From Haematococcus lacustris (Eukaryota; Chlorophyta; Chlorophyceae; Chlamydomonadales; Haematococcaceae), in the NCBI GenBank assembly GCA_030144725.1, contig JASKMD010000271.1, positions 1 through 64,000 of the forward strand: a stretch of 64,000 nt of DNA, in the 5' to 3' direction. Positions 27,731-41,600 of this stretch are shown here, one piece after another; the first letter of the stretch is position 1, and every line of letters begins with the position of its first letter. Position numbers and translations under genes: made by a program. The notes under the pieces were generated by a model, which did no database searches, was not told the origin of the DNA, and saw nothing but the letters and a program-made list of their open reading frames with translations.

Positions 27731-30700
27731 ATGCCAGCTCAGGCAGTGTGGCGCCTGGTGCTGATGTCTTTGCTGCTTCCGGGCAGCATAGGGGTAGCGG
27801 TCAGCTCACAGGCCTCGCAACTAAGCAATTGCAGTGAGTCGGTACAGCGCGCCAGCGACCAATGCTTCGAGGACACCGCGCGCTTCGTGGCGTCCGTAGC
27901 TGACCGGTGCGCCGGGGAGGGCGCGCATTGCACAAGCAGGGCCGTGCCAGGGTCCCTCAGCCCTGAGGGTCAGGCTGAGCACAATGTAGCACAGAATACC
28001 TTATCCCTTCATTAGAACGTACTAAGGACTGCAGTGTCGTACCTGACACAGGTGGATTACCCTGCGTCCAGTATTTAATGCCCAGTGCTGTGCCATGTGC
28101 TAAAATCGCACTCTACCTCTCCCAATCACATCCTCTCCATCCTGTACCTCCACCATCATGTTGCATCTTGCAGGGTTAAAGCTGTGCTTCAGAACCCAGG
28201 CACAGCTGGAGGCATCCAGACCTACTTGCAGAACAGCACAAACAGCCTGCTCAATGCCTGCTTCAACACGGCGGCAGCACCTCTCAGAGTAAGCATGTTA
28301 TAATGGAGTGTGTTAGTTGCGCCAAGGAACCGAGTCTGACCTGCTGTGACCTGTGTTCACATGGCTAGCATCATGGAGGGCTGTGCAAGACCTTCACCCC
28401 ACTGATGCTGCCACCACTGGCTGTCATGCTGCATCAGGGAGGGGCTGTGCACGACCTTCACTGCAGCACGAGCATTTTAGCATTTGGGATTAGTTGATAT
28501 CAGAGCACAGGGTAGACCTGGTTGTCTGCAGCTGTAACCATCGCTACTTATTGACTTGCCCTGCTTGCGCTGTTGCAGCCACTGCGAATGCTGATCATAC
28601 CTGGCTATGTCAGCTTGGTTCAATTGGTCACAAGCCAGTTCACAGCCAGCACCGGCATCCCAGTCACCATCCAATCGGCAGACTACGATCTGAGGGCTGA
28701 CTGGATGTCAGCCTTCACTAGAAGCGTTGACAAAGCGGTGTGTACCTTCTCTATGACAAACATGCAATGCACCAGGCTCAGCTCCAAACCGAGCTAAGCA
28801 CTCCTGGTGGCTGCAGGACAACAGCACAGGTCCAGACTTTGATGCCCTGATGTTCATGTCTGAGATGATGGGCGAGCTGGGCAGCAGTGGGGCACTGATG
28901 GACCTGCAGCCCTTCATCAAGGGTGATGCAAAGCAGGTAAGGCAAGAGGAGCAGGTGGTGACACATCACTTGCCCAGCACCTGCACTCATCTTGACCCCT
29001 GCCTGTGGCTGGCCTGCAGGTGGTGGACTGGAACGACCTGCAACCCTACCAGAGCAGTGTGAGCTCGCTGTACAAACAGCAGGTGACAGTAGGTGCACCT
29101 CACTCTCACCGCCCAGTGGCCGCCTCCATGGTTCAGACCTAGCCTCGGCATGAGAAGGCCACACCAGGTCACACTGCTCTTGACCCTAGGCCGAACGCCA
29201 TGACAGCTAAACTTAAATAAATGTTCATGAAGTAGATGTGCAGCTAGAAAAGCTGGTTGAAGCCCACACCGTTGGCGAAATGATTGAAGCAGCAGCTCCC
29301 TGTCCTGTGTTGGCCACAAGTTGCTCTTCACCTCACCAGAAGTGCTGGAGCTCATTTGCAGGTGTTGGGCATCCCAACTGTAGAGAACCCCTTCATCATG
29401 TACGTCAACTGGCCACTGCTGACCTCAGCGTACAACATCAGCCGCCCCACCCTCACCCAGCCTGGGCGGCTGTCCTTCTACCCTGACACCTGGCAGGAGC
29501 TAATCAGCGTCATGCAGCGGGTCAACGCCACAGCCAGTGACCCAGCCACAGGCTTGCCCCGCCATGCATTGTGCCTCCCCCTCCAGCGCTACAGTGCCTT
29601 CCTGCTCCAAGCTGTGATGGCCAGCATCATGCAGACGCAGGGCTACACCCAGGGCTTCCTGTATGACCCACTGACGCTGGAGCCCCTCACCAACAACACC
29701 GCCATGCAGCAGGTGGTGCCATGCAGGCGGTGCAACAGATATCATGCCATTGTTGCAACTTGTTTAAACCAACGAAAGGTTGACATGTCACCTGCCCTTA
29801 CTCCTTGCAGGCTCTACGCATTACTATAGAGCTATCACAGTTTTTCAGGACGTTTGAATCAGCTGATGTTGTGGACATGAGCCATTGTGCCATAGCCCTG
29901 GCGGGGACCGAGGTCTTCAAGTCCCTGAGCCTATCACGCAGCAACCGCCAGTTCATGGGGTGGGTGTTGGCTGATGGTGCTGAGCTGCCCTCACCATCAC
30001 CACACTGCCATCCTAACAATAGGCTCTCATAAACATCACGTTGCAAATGGGTTACTGATACTGTTACCATCAGCAGCTTGTACTCCCTCCTCTGCATTGT
30101 GCTTTCTATGTGTTCACCACATGATGCCAGGCTGTATGCTCAGCTGCAGGCTGTGTGCCTGTGCACCTGCAGGCAGCTGTCCATGTCCCCGCTGCCCGCC
30201 AGCACTGAGGTGCTGGACCGGTCCACCATGCAGCTGGTGCCCTGCACCCAGGAGCTGTGCAACAGCCGGCGGGCCACACAGTGAGCTATGCAACCCGCGA
30301 GGATGTCAGGGTAGTTGGCAGTCAGTTAGCAATTAGTTAGCAGTTAGTTAGCACTGCCACCTGCCCCAGCCATTTAGACCATCATGACAATCCTCGTGAC
30401 CAGGGAGCCAGCTGTCCCAGCCCACTGCAGGCATCAGTGCACTGGGACCGCAGGGCATGAACACATGATAGGAAATGCAGCCGCCAGGGCTCAGGGAAGT
30501 CCACGCCATGATCAACAGGCATTGGGCTGGCTGTGCTGCAATCCTGCTACCCTGGGCATTGCAGGCATGCCCTGGGCGCTCAAACCCTAGCCACATAAGG
30601 TCCTGCACCAGATGGATAAGCATGTATGGCTGTTTGACCTGTCCAAGCCTGGCACTAAACAGCAAGCCTGTCAGCCACCAGCTGTCAGCCCTTCTACGCT

Positions 30701-33700
30701 GCATAGCCTGGTCTGCTGCACCAGAGGCTGGTGGCCTGCCATTCAGCTTTGTGTTGCGTGATGGCTGTAGGCTGGGCGGGCAGCTGGCAAACCTGTCACC
30801 ATCCCGGTTCAAGGAAGCCTTTTTCTTGGGCATGAGCTCCCACGTGCCTGAGCAGCTGAGGTCAGCCACCTACAACCTCATCGCCTTCATAGGTGCGCCA
30901 CTGGCAGCTCTGCATGCAGCTTGCCCTGGCTTGCAAAGCATGCACAGCAGCCGCTCACCTACCTTGTCCTGTGTGTGTGCGTAGGCAGTCCTGGCTTGAT
31001 GAAGGTAAGGGGCAATGGGCAGCTAGTGTTGCTGCTGGTGTTGCAGTGTGCAGCAAACAGAAGATAACAATCATGTTTACTTTACTGTACTATACTTCTG
31101 CAGCAAGTGCTACAGCTCCCAATTGTACCGGCCGCTCCATTCCGAAGCTCAGGTGCACACGAGCTGTGGTGGAGAGGCAGCTCAGCATGCTGCAATGCAG
31201 TACATGCTTGCAAATGTTAGCTGACTGGTGCCCATCCTTTGTTGACCCGCAGGCCTGCTCTCCTTTCAGGCTGGCGGGGCTCCGCAGCAGTCAGGTGAGG
31301 GGACAGGGAGATGACCCCTTCTCTGCGAGCAGGTCAGACATAGGAGCATATGTAGCCTATAGACAGTTAAGCATGCCCAGCTCTGCTTTGCTGGCCGTCT
31401 TGTTGCGTTGCAGGGGATACCAGTGCTCCCACATCACAAGCCCCATTGCTGGACCCAATGCAACAGCCAGGTCAGGCAGTGCAAGAGATGGGTTCCACAT
31501 GACCAACATCAAGTGCTGCTTGGATGCCAGTTGACTTGCAGCCAGACATATTAACACAAACCTTTATGTGGCAGCTGCCCATCTGCGGCCAAACACCGCC
31601 AGTGTTGCTGCACTGCTGCACAGCCGTAACATAGACCACTTGCCAGCTGCTGCTTCTTTCTGACGCAGGCCTGCTGAGCACAGATTCATGGAGCTTAGCA
31701 TCATATGTTGGTCATGAAGCCTGCTGCACTCGTGGCTTTACATGCTTCTGTGCCCACATGACTAGTAGCTTGACGTGAAGCTTCTACCAAGGCATGTCTA
31801 CAGTTGCTTCCTCAACAGCTTGACGTGTTGTGGCTTTGACCATGTGTTGCTACCTGCCTACAGGCCTCAATGCGTGGCGCAGCCAGGGTTACAACTACTC
31901 TGACGTGGTGGTGAGTACTGGACTTACAACCCAGCTGCAGCCAGTGCGTAGGGCGCCCGGTCTGTCCCATTATTTGATCCTGACCAACAAGACATGGCCA
32001 CCCATATGATGATAGTCATGACCGTCAGCCACCCATAGCTGCATAACTGCCTCGTCCAGGAGTACAATGGAGCGTTGCTTCAGTCACTGAAGCTGCCAGG
32101 CACTGCAATGGAGATCCGCGTTGCCTGTGAGTGACGCACAAATGTGAACAACACCTCCTGACCTTGCAAAACGTCCAGGTCTGTATAAAAAAACTGTATT
32201 TAAAACTGTATACCGTGAAGCTGCCCAGTATACCCTGTTCACATGTAGGCAGTGGTTCTCCCGCATCGGCAGCTGCAACAGCTGGATATGTCTGATACAC
32301 TTGCCTGTGCCACATGGACCTGACGTCATCACTGACTCGCCCATACCTTTCAGCAGGACCATCCATGGTCTATCCATGCCTCATGCCCAGTATTGGCGCT
32401 GTTCAGCAGCTGATGATTGCCACAGGATCCGCGGTTGCGGTCAGACAGGGCAGGCAGGCGGATGCCACACATGCCATGCAATGCCAACGTAAACCTGTGT
32501 GCATGCTTTATTGCAGGGCAGCAGGACCCACAAGAAGTCATCCAGACTGCACTGACAGGTCTGCTAACCAGACCCAGTAGCCAGGTGCGCCGGTGCAAGG
32601 CCAGACAATTACTTCCATGAGCCCATCCCATGCTACTGCCTGGTGCACACGTCAGGCTGCTTCGTAATCAGCCCCTGCCGCTGCTGCAGTACGGCAGCAA
32701 CTTATGAGGCAAGTGGGGTCGTGACAAGTCCCCTTGGATGAAACCCAGCTGCCGCACATCTTGCGATGCAGGTGTCCGGCGGTGCTGGCAGCCTCAACAA
32801 CGACACCAACACTGCCATAGCTGCCACCATGGACGCCATGACAGCTGGACTGCGTCTGGTCCGTGACTCTGTGGCTGGCGGAGCAGACGGCTTCAGGGAG
32901 CAACTGTGGGGCAGTACCGGCTTTGTGCCACCCGCCCTGCCACCGCCACCCTCTCCTCCCAGCCCTCCTATGCTGGCAGGTATGCTGCAAGCTGAGCCCT
33001 GCTGCAGTGCAGTGCTGAGCCTCTTGCCGCTCTATTGTCAGCTGCAGGCTCACTATCAGGCTGTGGCTGTGGCTGCAGGTTCGCCTGGCCTCAGCAAGCG
33101 TGGGACATCCATCGTGATTACTGTGTCAGTGGTGGTGTGCTGCCTGGTGATGGGGCTGCTGGGCATCATCACAGCCCACTGGCACCGCAACGCCCAGCTA
33201 CAGCGCTCCCTACTGGGCCATGTGCTGGCCCCTGCTGCTGGTGACAAGGCCACCCTGGTCATCACGGACGTGCAGGGCTCCAGCAAGCTCTGGGTGAGGC
33301 CTGCCTTATTTGTCGCCTTGGCTAGTGGCACTCTGACTTCTGGCTGAGCACAAGCAGCGGCTACCAGCAGGGCAGGGGTGATGCTGCTGGCTGGCTGACC
33401 CTGTCTGCAGGAGGTGCTGCCTGCCGCAGTGGTGGAGGCCAGCATGAAGCTGCATGACAACCTGGTGGGTTGGGATTCATCTCGCAGGCGGTGCTTGTAA
33501 TGCGCACACCAATAGAGTGGTAGCCCACCGGTCAGTATGCTTATGTCCACTAGCTCATTCTCACAACATGCAACCAAAGTCCATTGCCTGTCATTGCCTG
33601 TAGCCTCTATATACCCCTTGCCTGGCACACGACAACTGTGATGCCCATATGATGATAAAGCTGGCCAGTGTTGGCGAACAGCCCAGCCCTTGGTGCCACT

Positions 33701-36700
33701 CACCTGCCCACTGTACCATGTTCATTGCAGATCAGGCGGCTAGCCCAGGACCACGCAGGCTATGAGTTTGGGACCGAGGGTGACAGGTGCGGGCAGCAGA
33801 AGCAATGGCTGCTGAGATGTGACCAGCATTTGCTGAGTTTGCGCCGTTGCCTGCTTCCCATGCCTGCAGCTTCCTCTTGTGCTTTCACACCCCCGCAGCA
33901 GCCGTTCACTTTGCAACACAGCTGCAGGTGAGTCCTAAACAATCACCTCAAAGCAGGGTGAATGTGCTCCTGTGTGAGTAGCCTCGTCAGCATGCTGTGC
34001 ACCTCACCGCTGCCTGCCCATGTCTTGCAGGAAGCTCTCCTGTTGTGCACGACGTGGCCGGTGGAGCTACAGGTCGCCGGCAGTCCCGGCCTGCCTCTGC
34101 ACCTCGCCTCAGTGCACACCGGCACCAGCAAGTCATCCTCCGGCAGTGCCCCGCAGCACTCGTTTATCAACCTGGCATCAGCAGCAACGACCTGGAACGG
34201 CCATGACCGCGCTTCACCCCCGTCATACACAGCCAGTGCGCTCCTCTCGCGCACGGCTAAGTCGCTTAAGGTTTTGCGATTCGGCCCAAAAGCGGATGAG
34301 CGCAGCCGGGTCAGCTCACAGTCGCGAGTCGATCTGGCGCAGGAGTACAGCCGGCACAGCGGCGAGGGCAGCGCGTCCCAGCCTGCGAGCCGCAGCGGGA
34401 ATGGTGCAGCGGCGGTGGTCCCGGAGCACCTGCTGCAGCAGCGACTGAACCCAGTCTTCTCAGCGGGATTGAATCACCACAGCACCTCAAGCGCAACATC
34501 GGCACGCCAGGTCCAGCCTACTGCTTCACATCCATCCTCACAAAGCATCAACAATGAGCTGGTGCAACCACAACCGCAGCAGGCGGCCCCTGGGCGCAGC
34601 ATAGCGGTACATGCCGTTGAGGTGCGTCACCCAGATGTGCCCTTGGCTTGGCTTTAGAATGGCCAGGCAGGGATGGACCTGTGGATGTGTCATGGCTTGC
34701 ACCTTCCCCTGCTGCTGTGCGCAGGGCCTGCTCGGCCTGTTTGACCACCAGCCGACAGCACGTCCGGCTGGGCCCCTAGATGGCAAGCTCAGCACTGTTG
34801 TCAGCTCCAAGAGCTCCATCTGTCCACCTCAGGTGAGCATAGCAGTCCCTTTGCTACTCACCTGATGCTGCTGCTGGCACTTGTGTGAGAGTATGGCACA
34901 TGGGTAACATGTCATGTGAGTGCCCCTCATGTGCCTGCTCCCCTTTCTGTCGTCCTGACCACCCCAACTCCTCTAATGGTGCAGAGTCCCAAGTCCTCCA
35001 GTGCTGTTGCCCTCCCCATTGCAGGACCAGGTTGGCTCCTCTAGCGGTGCTGCCACCACCTCCCAGCTAGACCTGTCCACTGCCTCGCACTCAGCGCTGG
35101 GTCAGGGCCGTGTGGGCTGGCAGCAGCTGTGTGCCCTGTACCGGGAGGTGGGGCCAGAGGCGCCGGCTGCCCTCATGGTGCTGGCGGGGCTGCGAGTGCG
35201 GGTGGTGAGTGCGCCTGCCTGGCAGGGCCCTGCCTGACGCTGCAGCACAGCAGGTGGCAGTACTCGAGGATTGGCCTTCAGCTGTCTGTCCTGTTCTGCT
35301 GGTAGGATGTCTTATGGCAGCCAGGCAAGACAGGATGATGCCTCTGGCCCCAGCCCAGCCATGCTGCAGCACTGTGTGTGGTGCTCTGGGTGCTGCAGGG
35401 CCTTCACACCGGGCTGGCTGCCAGTGAGGTGCTGGTGCAGAGCCGCATGGGTGCCAGCGCCACCAGCTATGGCGGGGCAGCCCTGGAGCTGGCCAAGGCA
35501 GTGCAGGTGAGGGGCAGGCACCTACACTGCCTGCTCAGCTGCCAGCTCACGTGGGCAACACACCGCTGGCTGCTTGCTGACCCCCTGGCCCGCAGGCCTG
35601 TGCTCATGGTGGCCAGATCACACTCAGCGCCTCCACCTTTCTCAAGGTAGGCTCTGCACCAAATTGCCCTCACATGCCACTCATGGCCACCTCACCACCT
35701 CCCAATGGCTGCAGATTGGCCTTGACATGCCACATTCGCCATGCCACCCACACAGCATCAGGTGCAGCGAGGACCATTTCACAAGTCCTGTTCTTGTGTG
35801 TGTGGGAGTGGCAGCTCAGCTGGTGGTGGTGGCTGTGCAGCTGCCTGTGGAGGAGCTGCGGGCTGCCGGCATCAGCGTGGTGCACATGGGCAAGCACCTG
35901 GTGGCAGCAGGGGAGGGCAAGCCTGAGGTGGTGCTGGACCTGTACTGCGCCACACTGGGCGCCCCTGCCCATGCTCACCGGCTGTGGGCCCTGGGGCCGC
36001 TCAGGTGGGGCAGAGCACCTGGTGCCATGCATGTCTGCCATTGTGCCATGTGCCCATGATACCATGCAGGGAACATGGCTCTTGTGGCTGAACCCATGGA
36101 GCTCTTTGTGGCTTTCTAGATGTAAGGTCGAGCCCATGCTGCAGCTGCCCCTGACCTGACCTCACTCTGCAGGAGTGTGCGGCAGCTGGAGCCAGGTGTG
36201 CTGCACGCCCCTATTGGTAGCGCCACCACCGCCTTCATGTCAGTGGCTGGCCTGGCCCACGTCAAGGCATGGGACGCCAGCCTTGCCCAGGTGACTGCAT
36301 TGACTACAGCCCACCTGCACAACAGCCAACACAACTCATGCTGCTCATCCACTGCTGCATGTGTGCACCTGCCTGCCTGCCTCTCCGTCTGCAGGAGTGT
36401 CTGTCCCTGTACCAGGCCACAGCCCAGCGGGCGCTGCAGCATGTGGCTGGGCCGCAGCTGCCTGCCGGCTACCTGGTCTCCAGTGTGGAAGCGGATGGCA
36501 TGATCCTGGCCGCCTTCCCCAGCAGCCTGCAGTGCCTGCACTGGGCACTGCTCACCCTCACCACCTGCAAGGACCTGGACTGGCCCCAGGCGCTGCTAGA
36601 CAGCCCCATGGGAGAAGAAGTGGTCACCCGCCAGTACGGCCAGCCCAGCCAAACGTCGGACGATCAAGCTTGCGCTGTTACCGACGATACCACAGCCTAC

Positions 36701-37909
36701 CCACTTGTAGCGACGGCTACTGTTGGCGACATGCGGCCAAGCGCTTCACGCACAGCTCGCGCCGCGGGGGCTCAGTGGGTCGGCGCCGGCGCGTTCGGTG
36801 GGGACCGCAACCATTTCACAGTCCGGCTTTTCCGCGGCTTGCGACTTCGGGTACGTTATGCGGTCCTTACAGTTGTCATGGAGGGTCACCAGGCCCTAGC
36901 CGCTGGCTGATAGGTCTTGACCTAACATGCGATCTGCTTGTCGCTTATGCTACCTGGCCTGGTGCAGGTTGGGGTGGATGTGGGTGAGGTGGCCTGCGAC
37001 CTCACGCCAGCCAACGGCCGCTTCAACTACCGTGGACGCTGCCTGAACCGTGCGGCACGCATCAACAGCATCGCTGAGTCCGGCCAGGTGGGCAGACTGT
37101 CACATACATTGGTAGTGCATCGTGCTCCTGAATTGGTTGTGTGCCTTTGATGGTTGCCAGGGTGCTTGTCATCACAATCCATGGCTGACATCAGCTGTGC
37201 TGCCACGCTGCAGGTGTGGTGCTCTGAGGCGGCCTGGGCTGCAGCACGGGGTGCTACCTCACCAGCCCTGACACCCTCAGAAGCACATGGTGCTGCCTCA
37301 GCTGCTGCGGCAGTGCATGTCACCAGCTCAGCCAGCTGGTCAGCCCAGAGCCAGCAGCGGGAGGGCGCCCTGGCCATAGCCAAGTCAGTGCAGAGCGCCA
37401 CAACCCAGCCCAGCAAGTACACCCTGACCAAAGAGCAGGCTGCTGCACCTATCAAGCTAAGGCCTGCTGCTGTTTCTGAGGCCATCCCTGCCCCTGCACC
37501 AGCCTCGTTGGACATCAGTGCTGCCCAGCACGCCTCTCCTCTTTGCATGCTTGCTCATGATCAGACGCTGGCAGCACAATGGCAGCAGGCACAGCATCAG
37601 CTGCACAGCAGCTCAGCACCAACTGCAGCCACTGATACCGGTGCTGCAGCCAAGAGCAGCCTGCCTGTGGTGCTGCCTGACCAGCTGCCGCCACTGGTGG
37701 CTCAGCCCCTGGGGCAGGTGGAGCTGCGTGGCATCCCAGGCCAGGTGACGCTGCTGCAGGTGGCCCTGGCATCCCACACCGGCAGGGCCCAGCAGGAGGC
37801 GTCAGGCAGGCTAGGCCTCACCGCGCCTGGCTTGCAAGTCGGTGCTGTGGGACAGCTGTTGACCGCGGCTGTTGTGGCTCCTCTCACTGGCAACAAAGAT
37901 CACGAGTGA
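27731..37909 (+). CDS. Receptor-type class III nucleotide cyclase, array copy B (type 2)
   Basis: Paralogue of copy A with the same order: signal peptide, solute-binding-like ectodomain, Pro-rich segment, one helix, C1 and C2. Leading exons: 27731-27906, 28174-28288, 28579-28737, 28817-28936, 29020-29082, 29362-29712, 29811-29959, 30173-30280, 30771-30892. The helix/C1 exon is 33079-33293 and the last exon 37214-37909. I followed every homologous exon and saw no frameshift or stop, so it looks intact. Type 2 features: exon 9 reads SPSRFKEAFFLG; two exons (about 31253-31294 and 31413-31470) stand where type 1 genes have one; the juxtamembrane exons encode EYNGALLQSLKLPGTAM and QQDPQEVIQTAL. 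C1 has TDVQGS and TEGDS; C2 has LNRAAR. The ectodomain N-half (IIPGYVSLVQLVTSQF) matches C and D rather than A. Confidence 0.87.
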
Positions 37910-38478
37910 CAGCATCAGCAGGGGGCAGGTAGGTGTGATCTGGCAGGGACAGGCAAGGAAAGGGAGGCACAGAGGCATGGTGATGTGCAATGCTGGGGTG
38001 AAGAGCAGCGACATGGCCGCAAGGCCAAAAACATGAGTTCAGCTTTGCTCCTGCATCATTGGATTGCATATAACAGCACACTGAATTGTTCCGTGATGTG
38101 AATTGACGAGGATGCAGTAGTGACGAGGGGATCCGGGCATGATGAGGAGTGCATTATGACATTGGCGACTCCTCTGTGCCGAGGCACAGCAAGATCAAGT
38201 GTAAGTAATGTTTTGATGTGAGCCCAGCTCTACACCTGTCAACAACTCATCTATGACAATGGTCCCTGTCCCTGATCTCGATGTTTCCGTTATCATTCCT
38301 GGCCTTGAGGCCTACAGCGCTATGGTGTAACTAAATGGGGACATGTCGTCAAGGCTACTCTCTTTGCGCCTGGCAATAGTGAAATGAGATGGATCACAGA
38401 CAGCCTGCGCTTGTAAAAGATACGCAGCGGTGTGGACAGGATCCTACAGCTTGTCATTTCAAAGCTACCTCAATACTA
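37910..38478. other. B-C intergenic spacer, 5' part
   Basis: Nearly the same sequence as the C-D spacer (48672-49226), including a GAGGGGATCCGGGCATGATG tract and the TGTAA motif. It is therefore part of the tandem repeat unit. No gene is seen. Confidence 0.6.
38200..38204 (+). terminator. Candidate TGTAA polyadenylation signal, copy B
   Basis: TGTAA 291 bases past the stop, conserved at the same place after copy C. Confidence 0.3.
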
Positions 38479-38638
38479 GGGTCCATGCGGGGTCAACTTA
38501 CGGCTTCGACTTACCTGCTTCGCCGCGAATGCACAGAGTACAGGCTGCAGACAGGCTGCATCAGACTGTAGTACCGGGTTGTATCCGATAGTACCGGGTC
38601 GACACGGCATTTGCCCTAGCTTTAGCGCCGAAGCAGTG
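38479..38638 (+). promoter_or_regulatory. Proximal promoter/leader of copy C
   Basis: Contains GGTCCATGCGGGGTCAACTT 160 bases before the ATG, then ACCGGGTTGTATCCGATAG. It is almost identical to the copy D leader, so C and D are probably expressed under the same control. Confidence 0.5.
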
Positions 38639-41600
38639 ATGTCAGATCCAGTGTGGCGTCTGGTGATTGTTGCTTTGCTGGTTCCGGGCAGCAGAGGGGT
38701 AGCGGTCAGCTCACAGGCCTCGCAACTAAGCAATTGCAGTGAGTCGGTACAGCGCGCCAGCGACCAATGCTTCGAGGACACCGCGCGCTTCGTGGCGTCC
38801 GTAGCTGACCGGTGCGCCGGGGAGGGCGCGCACTGCGCAAGCAGGGCCGTGCCAGGGTCCCTCAGCCCTGAGGGTCAGGCTGAGCACATTGTAACACAAA
38901 GTACATCATCCCTTCATTAGAACGTACTAAGGACTCCAGTGCTGCACCTGACACAGGTGGATTACCCTGCGTCCAGTATCTCATGCCCAGTGCTGTGCCA
39001 TGTGCTGAAGTCATACTATACCTCTCCCAATCACATCCTCTCCATCCTTTACGTCCACCATCATGTTTGCATCTTGCAGGGTTAAAGCTGTGCTTCAGAA
39101 CCCAGGCACAGCTGGAGGCATCCAGACCTACTTGCAGAACAGCACAAACAGCCTGCTCAATGCCTGCTTCAACACAGCGGCAGCACCCCTCAGAGTAAGC
39201 ATGTTATAATGGCTTGTGCCAGGAATCGGGCTGGTTTGTGCCAAGGACCCGGGTGTGACGTGCTGTGACCTGTGTTCACATGGATAGCATCAGGGAGGGC
39301 TGTGCACGACCTTCACTGCAGCACGAGCATTGGACCAAGTGGGACTAGCCGTATCAGAGCAAAGGATAGATCTGATATCAGTATCAGTATTGTCTGCAGC
39401 TGTAGGCACCTCTTGTTGCTTACCTCATAGAGCACAGGGTAGACCTGGTTGACTGCAGCTGTGACCATTGCTACTTATTGACTTGCCCTCCTTGCATTGC
39501 TGCAGCCACTGCGTTTGCTGATTATACCGAACTATGTCAGCCTGATGCAATTGGTCACGAGCCAGTTCACAGCCAGCACCGGCATCCCAGTCACCTTGCA
39601 GTCAGCAGACTACGATCTGAGGGCTGACTGGATGTCAGCCTTCACTAGAAGCGTTGACAAAGCGGTGTGTACCTTCTCTATGGCAAACATGCAGCACCAG
39701 GCTCAGCTCCTGACCATGGCGAGCTAAGCACTCCTGGTGGCTGCAGGACAACAGCACAGGGCCAGACTTTGATGCCCTGATGTTCATGTCTGAGATGATG
39801 GGCGAGCTGGGCAGCACTGGGGCGCTGATGGACCTGCAGCCCTTCATCAAGGGTGATGCAAAGCAGGTAGGGCAAGAGGAGCAGGTGGTGACACATCACT
39901 TGCCCAGCACCTGCGCTCATCTTCACCCCTGCTTGTGGCTGGCCTGCAGGTGGTGGACTGGAATGACCTGCAGCCCTACCAGAGCACAGTGAGCTCGCTG
40001 TACAAACAGCAGGTGATAGCAGGTGGACAGCAATACCTCGAGCTAGCCTGAGGAACGCTACACATTGCACATTCCCACAGCAACAACAGGGCTCCTTGTT
40101 GCTGGCACTGTGTATTGTAATGTTCCGTTGCTTAGGGATGCCCGTCTATATCTCTACACACGTGCAGGTGTTGGGCGTCCCGATTGTAGAGAATCCCTTC
40201 ATCATGTACGTCAACTGGCCACTGCTGACCTCAGCGTACAACATCAGACGGCCCACCCTCACCCAGCCTGGGCGGCTGTCCTTCTACCCTGACACCTGGC
40301 AGGAGCTGATCAGCGTCATGCGGCGGATCAACGCCACAGCCAGCGACCCTGCCACAGGCTTGCCCCGTCATGCACTGTGCCTGCCTCTCCAGTTCAGCAT
40401 CACCTTCCTGCTCCAAGCTGTGATGGCCAGCATCATGCAGACGCAGGGCTACACCCAGGGCTTCCTGTATGACCCACTGACGCTGGAGCCCCTCACCAAC
40501 AACACCGCCATGCAGCAGGTGGTGCCATGCAGGCAGTGCAACAGAGAACATGAGGTCGGCATGTGATCCCTGCTGAGCCTTGCTGCATGCAGGTGCTACA
40601 CATCTCAAAGGCGTTGCTATCATTCACGCGCACATTTGACTCAGCCGATGTTGTGGACATGAGCCAATGTGCCATAGCTCTGGCTGGTGACGAGCTCTTC
40701 AAGTCCCTAAACGTTTATCGCAGCAACCACCAATTCATGGGGTAATGTTGCTCAGCTACCTAGGGGTTGTTGTGCTCCTCGTGCTGTGCCTGCTGTGTGT
40801 CAGTGATATGGCAGGGCCGCATCAACGTCTGTTGCAGCCACTTCTGTCGTCAATCGTTGCATGCTTCTCGACTGCTGCCTTGTTGTTGCCTGCCCCAATG
40901 CTGACACACCATGACCATTACATTATCCCTGTACCCTGTCAGCGCTACCGCAACACACATGCCTCACGCAGATGGCACATTGCTAGCACTATTCTCTATT
41001 TTCTCTACTACCCGTTGTTACCAACAATATGCTGTCCCTGCATCTCTATTCCATGTGTTCACGGTATCACTTCCTGCCTCTTTTTCCAGGCCTTGACATC
41101 TGTACGCATCCGTCCCCTGCCACTCCCTGTTCTTGCCCTTTCCACCAGCAGCTCGTTCTCCTTCCTCTGCTGTGTGCTTCTATACTGCATGATGTTCAGC
41201 TGCGGGCTGTATGCCTGTGCCCCTGCAGGCAGCTGTCCATGTCCCCGCTGCCCGCCAGCACTGAGGTGCTGGACCGGTCCACCATGCAGCTGGTGCCCTG
41301 CACCCAGGAGCTGTGCAACAGCCGGCGGGCCACACAGTAAGCCAGCTGGCCCCATCTTAGGCTCGTGCCGCTCAGGCTAGTCTCAGCCCCAACTCCACCT
41401 GCACCACCCAGGGCACACAGTAAGTCAGGAGGTCCTGCCTTGTCATTAGGCTGCTTCTCACGCAAGGTGGTGCAACATAAGGGTGTCGGGATTGGGGCAC
41501 TGCAACATCTGTTGCCATAGGGCAGACCGGTGTGGTCATGTTCAACATCAGTGCAGGACCCCATCCTTTCTGTGGCAATCATCTGAGCACCACTTGGTAG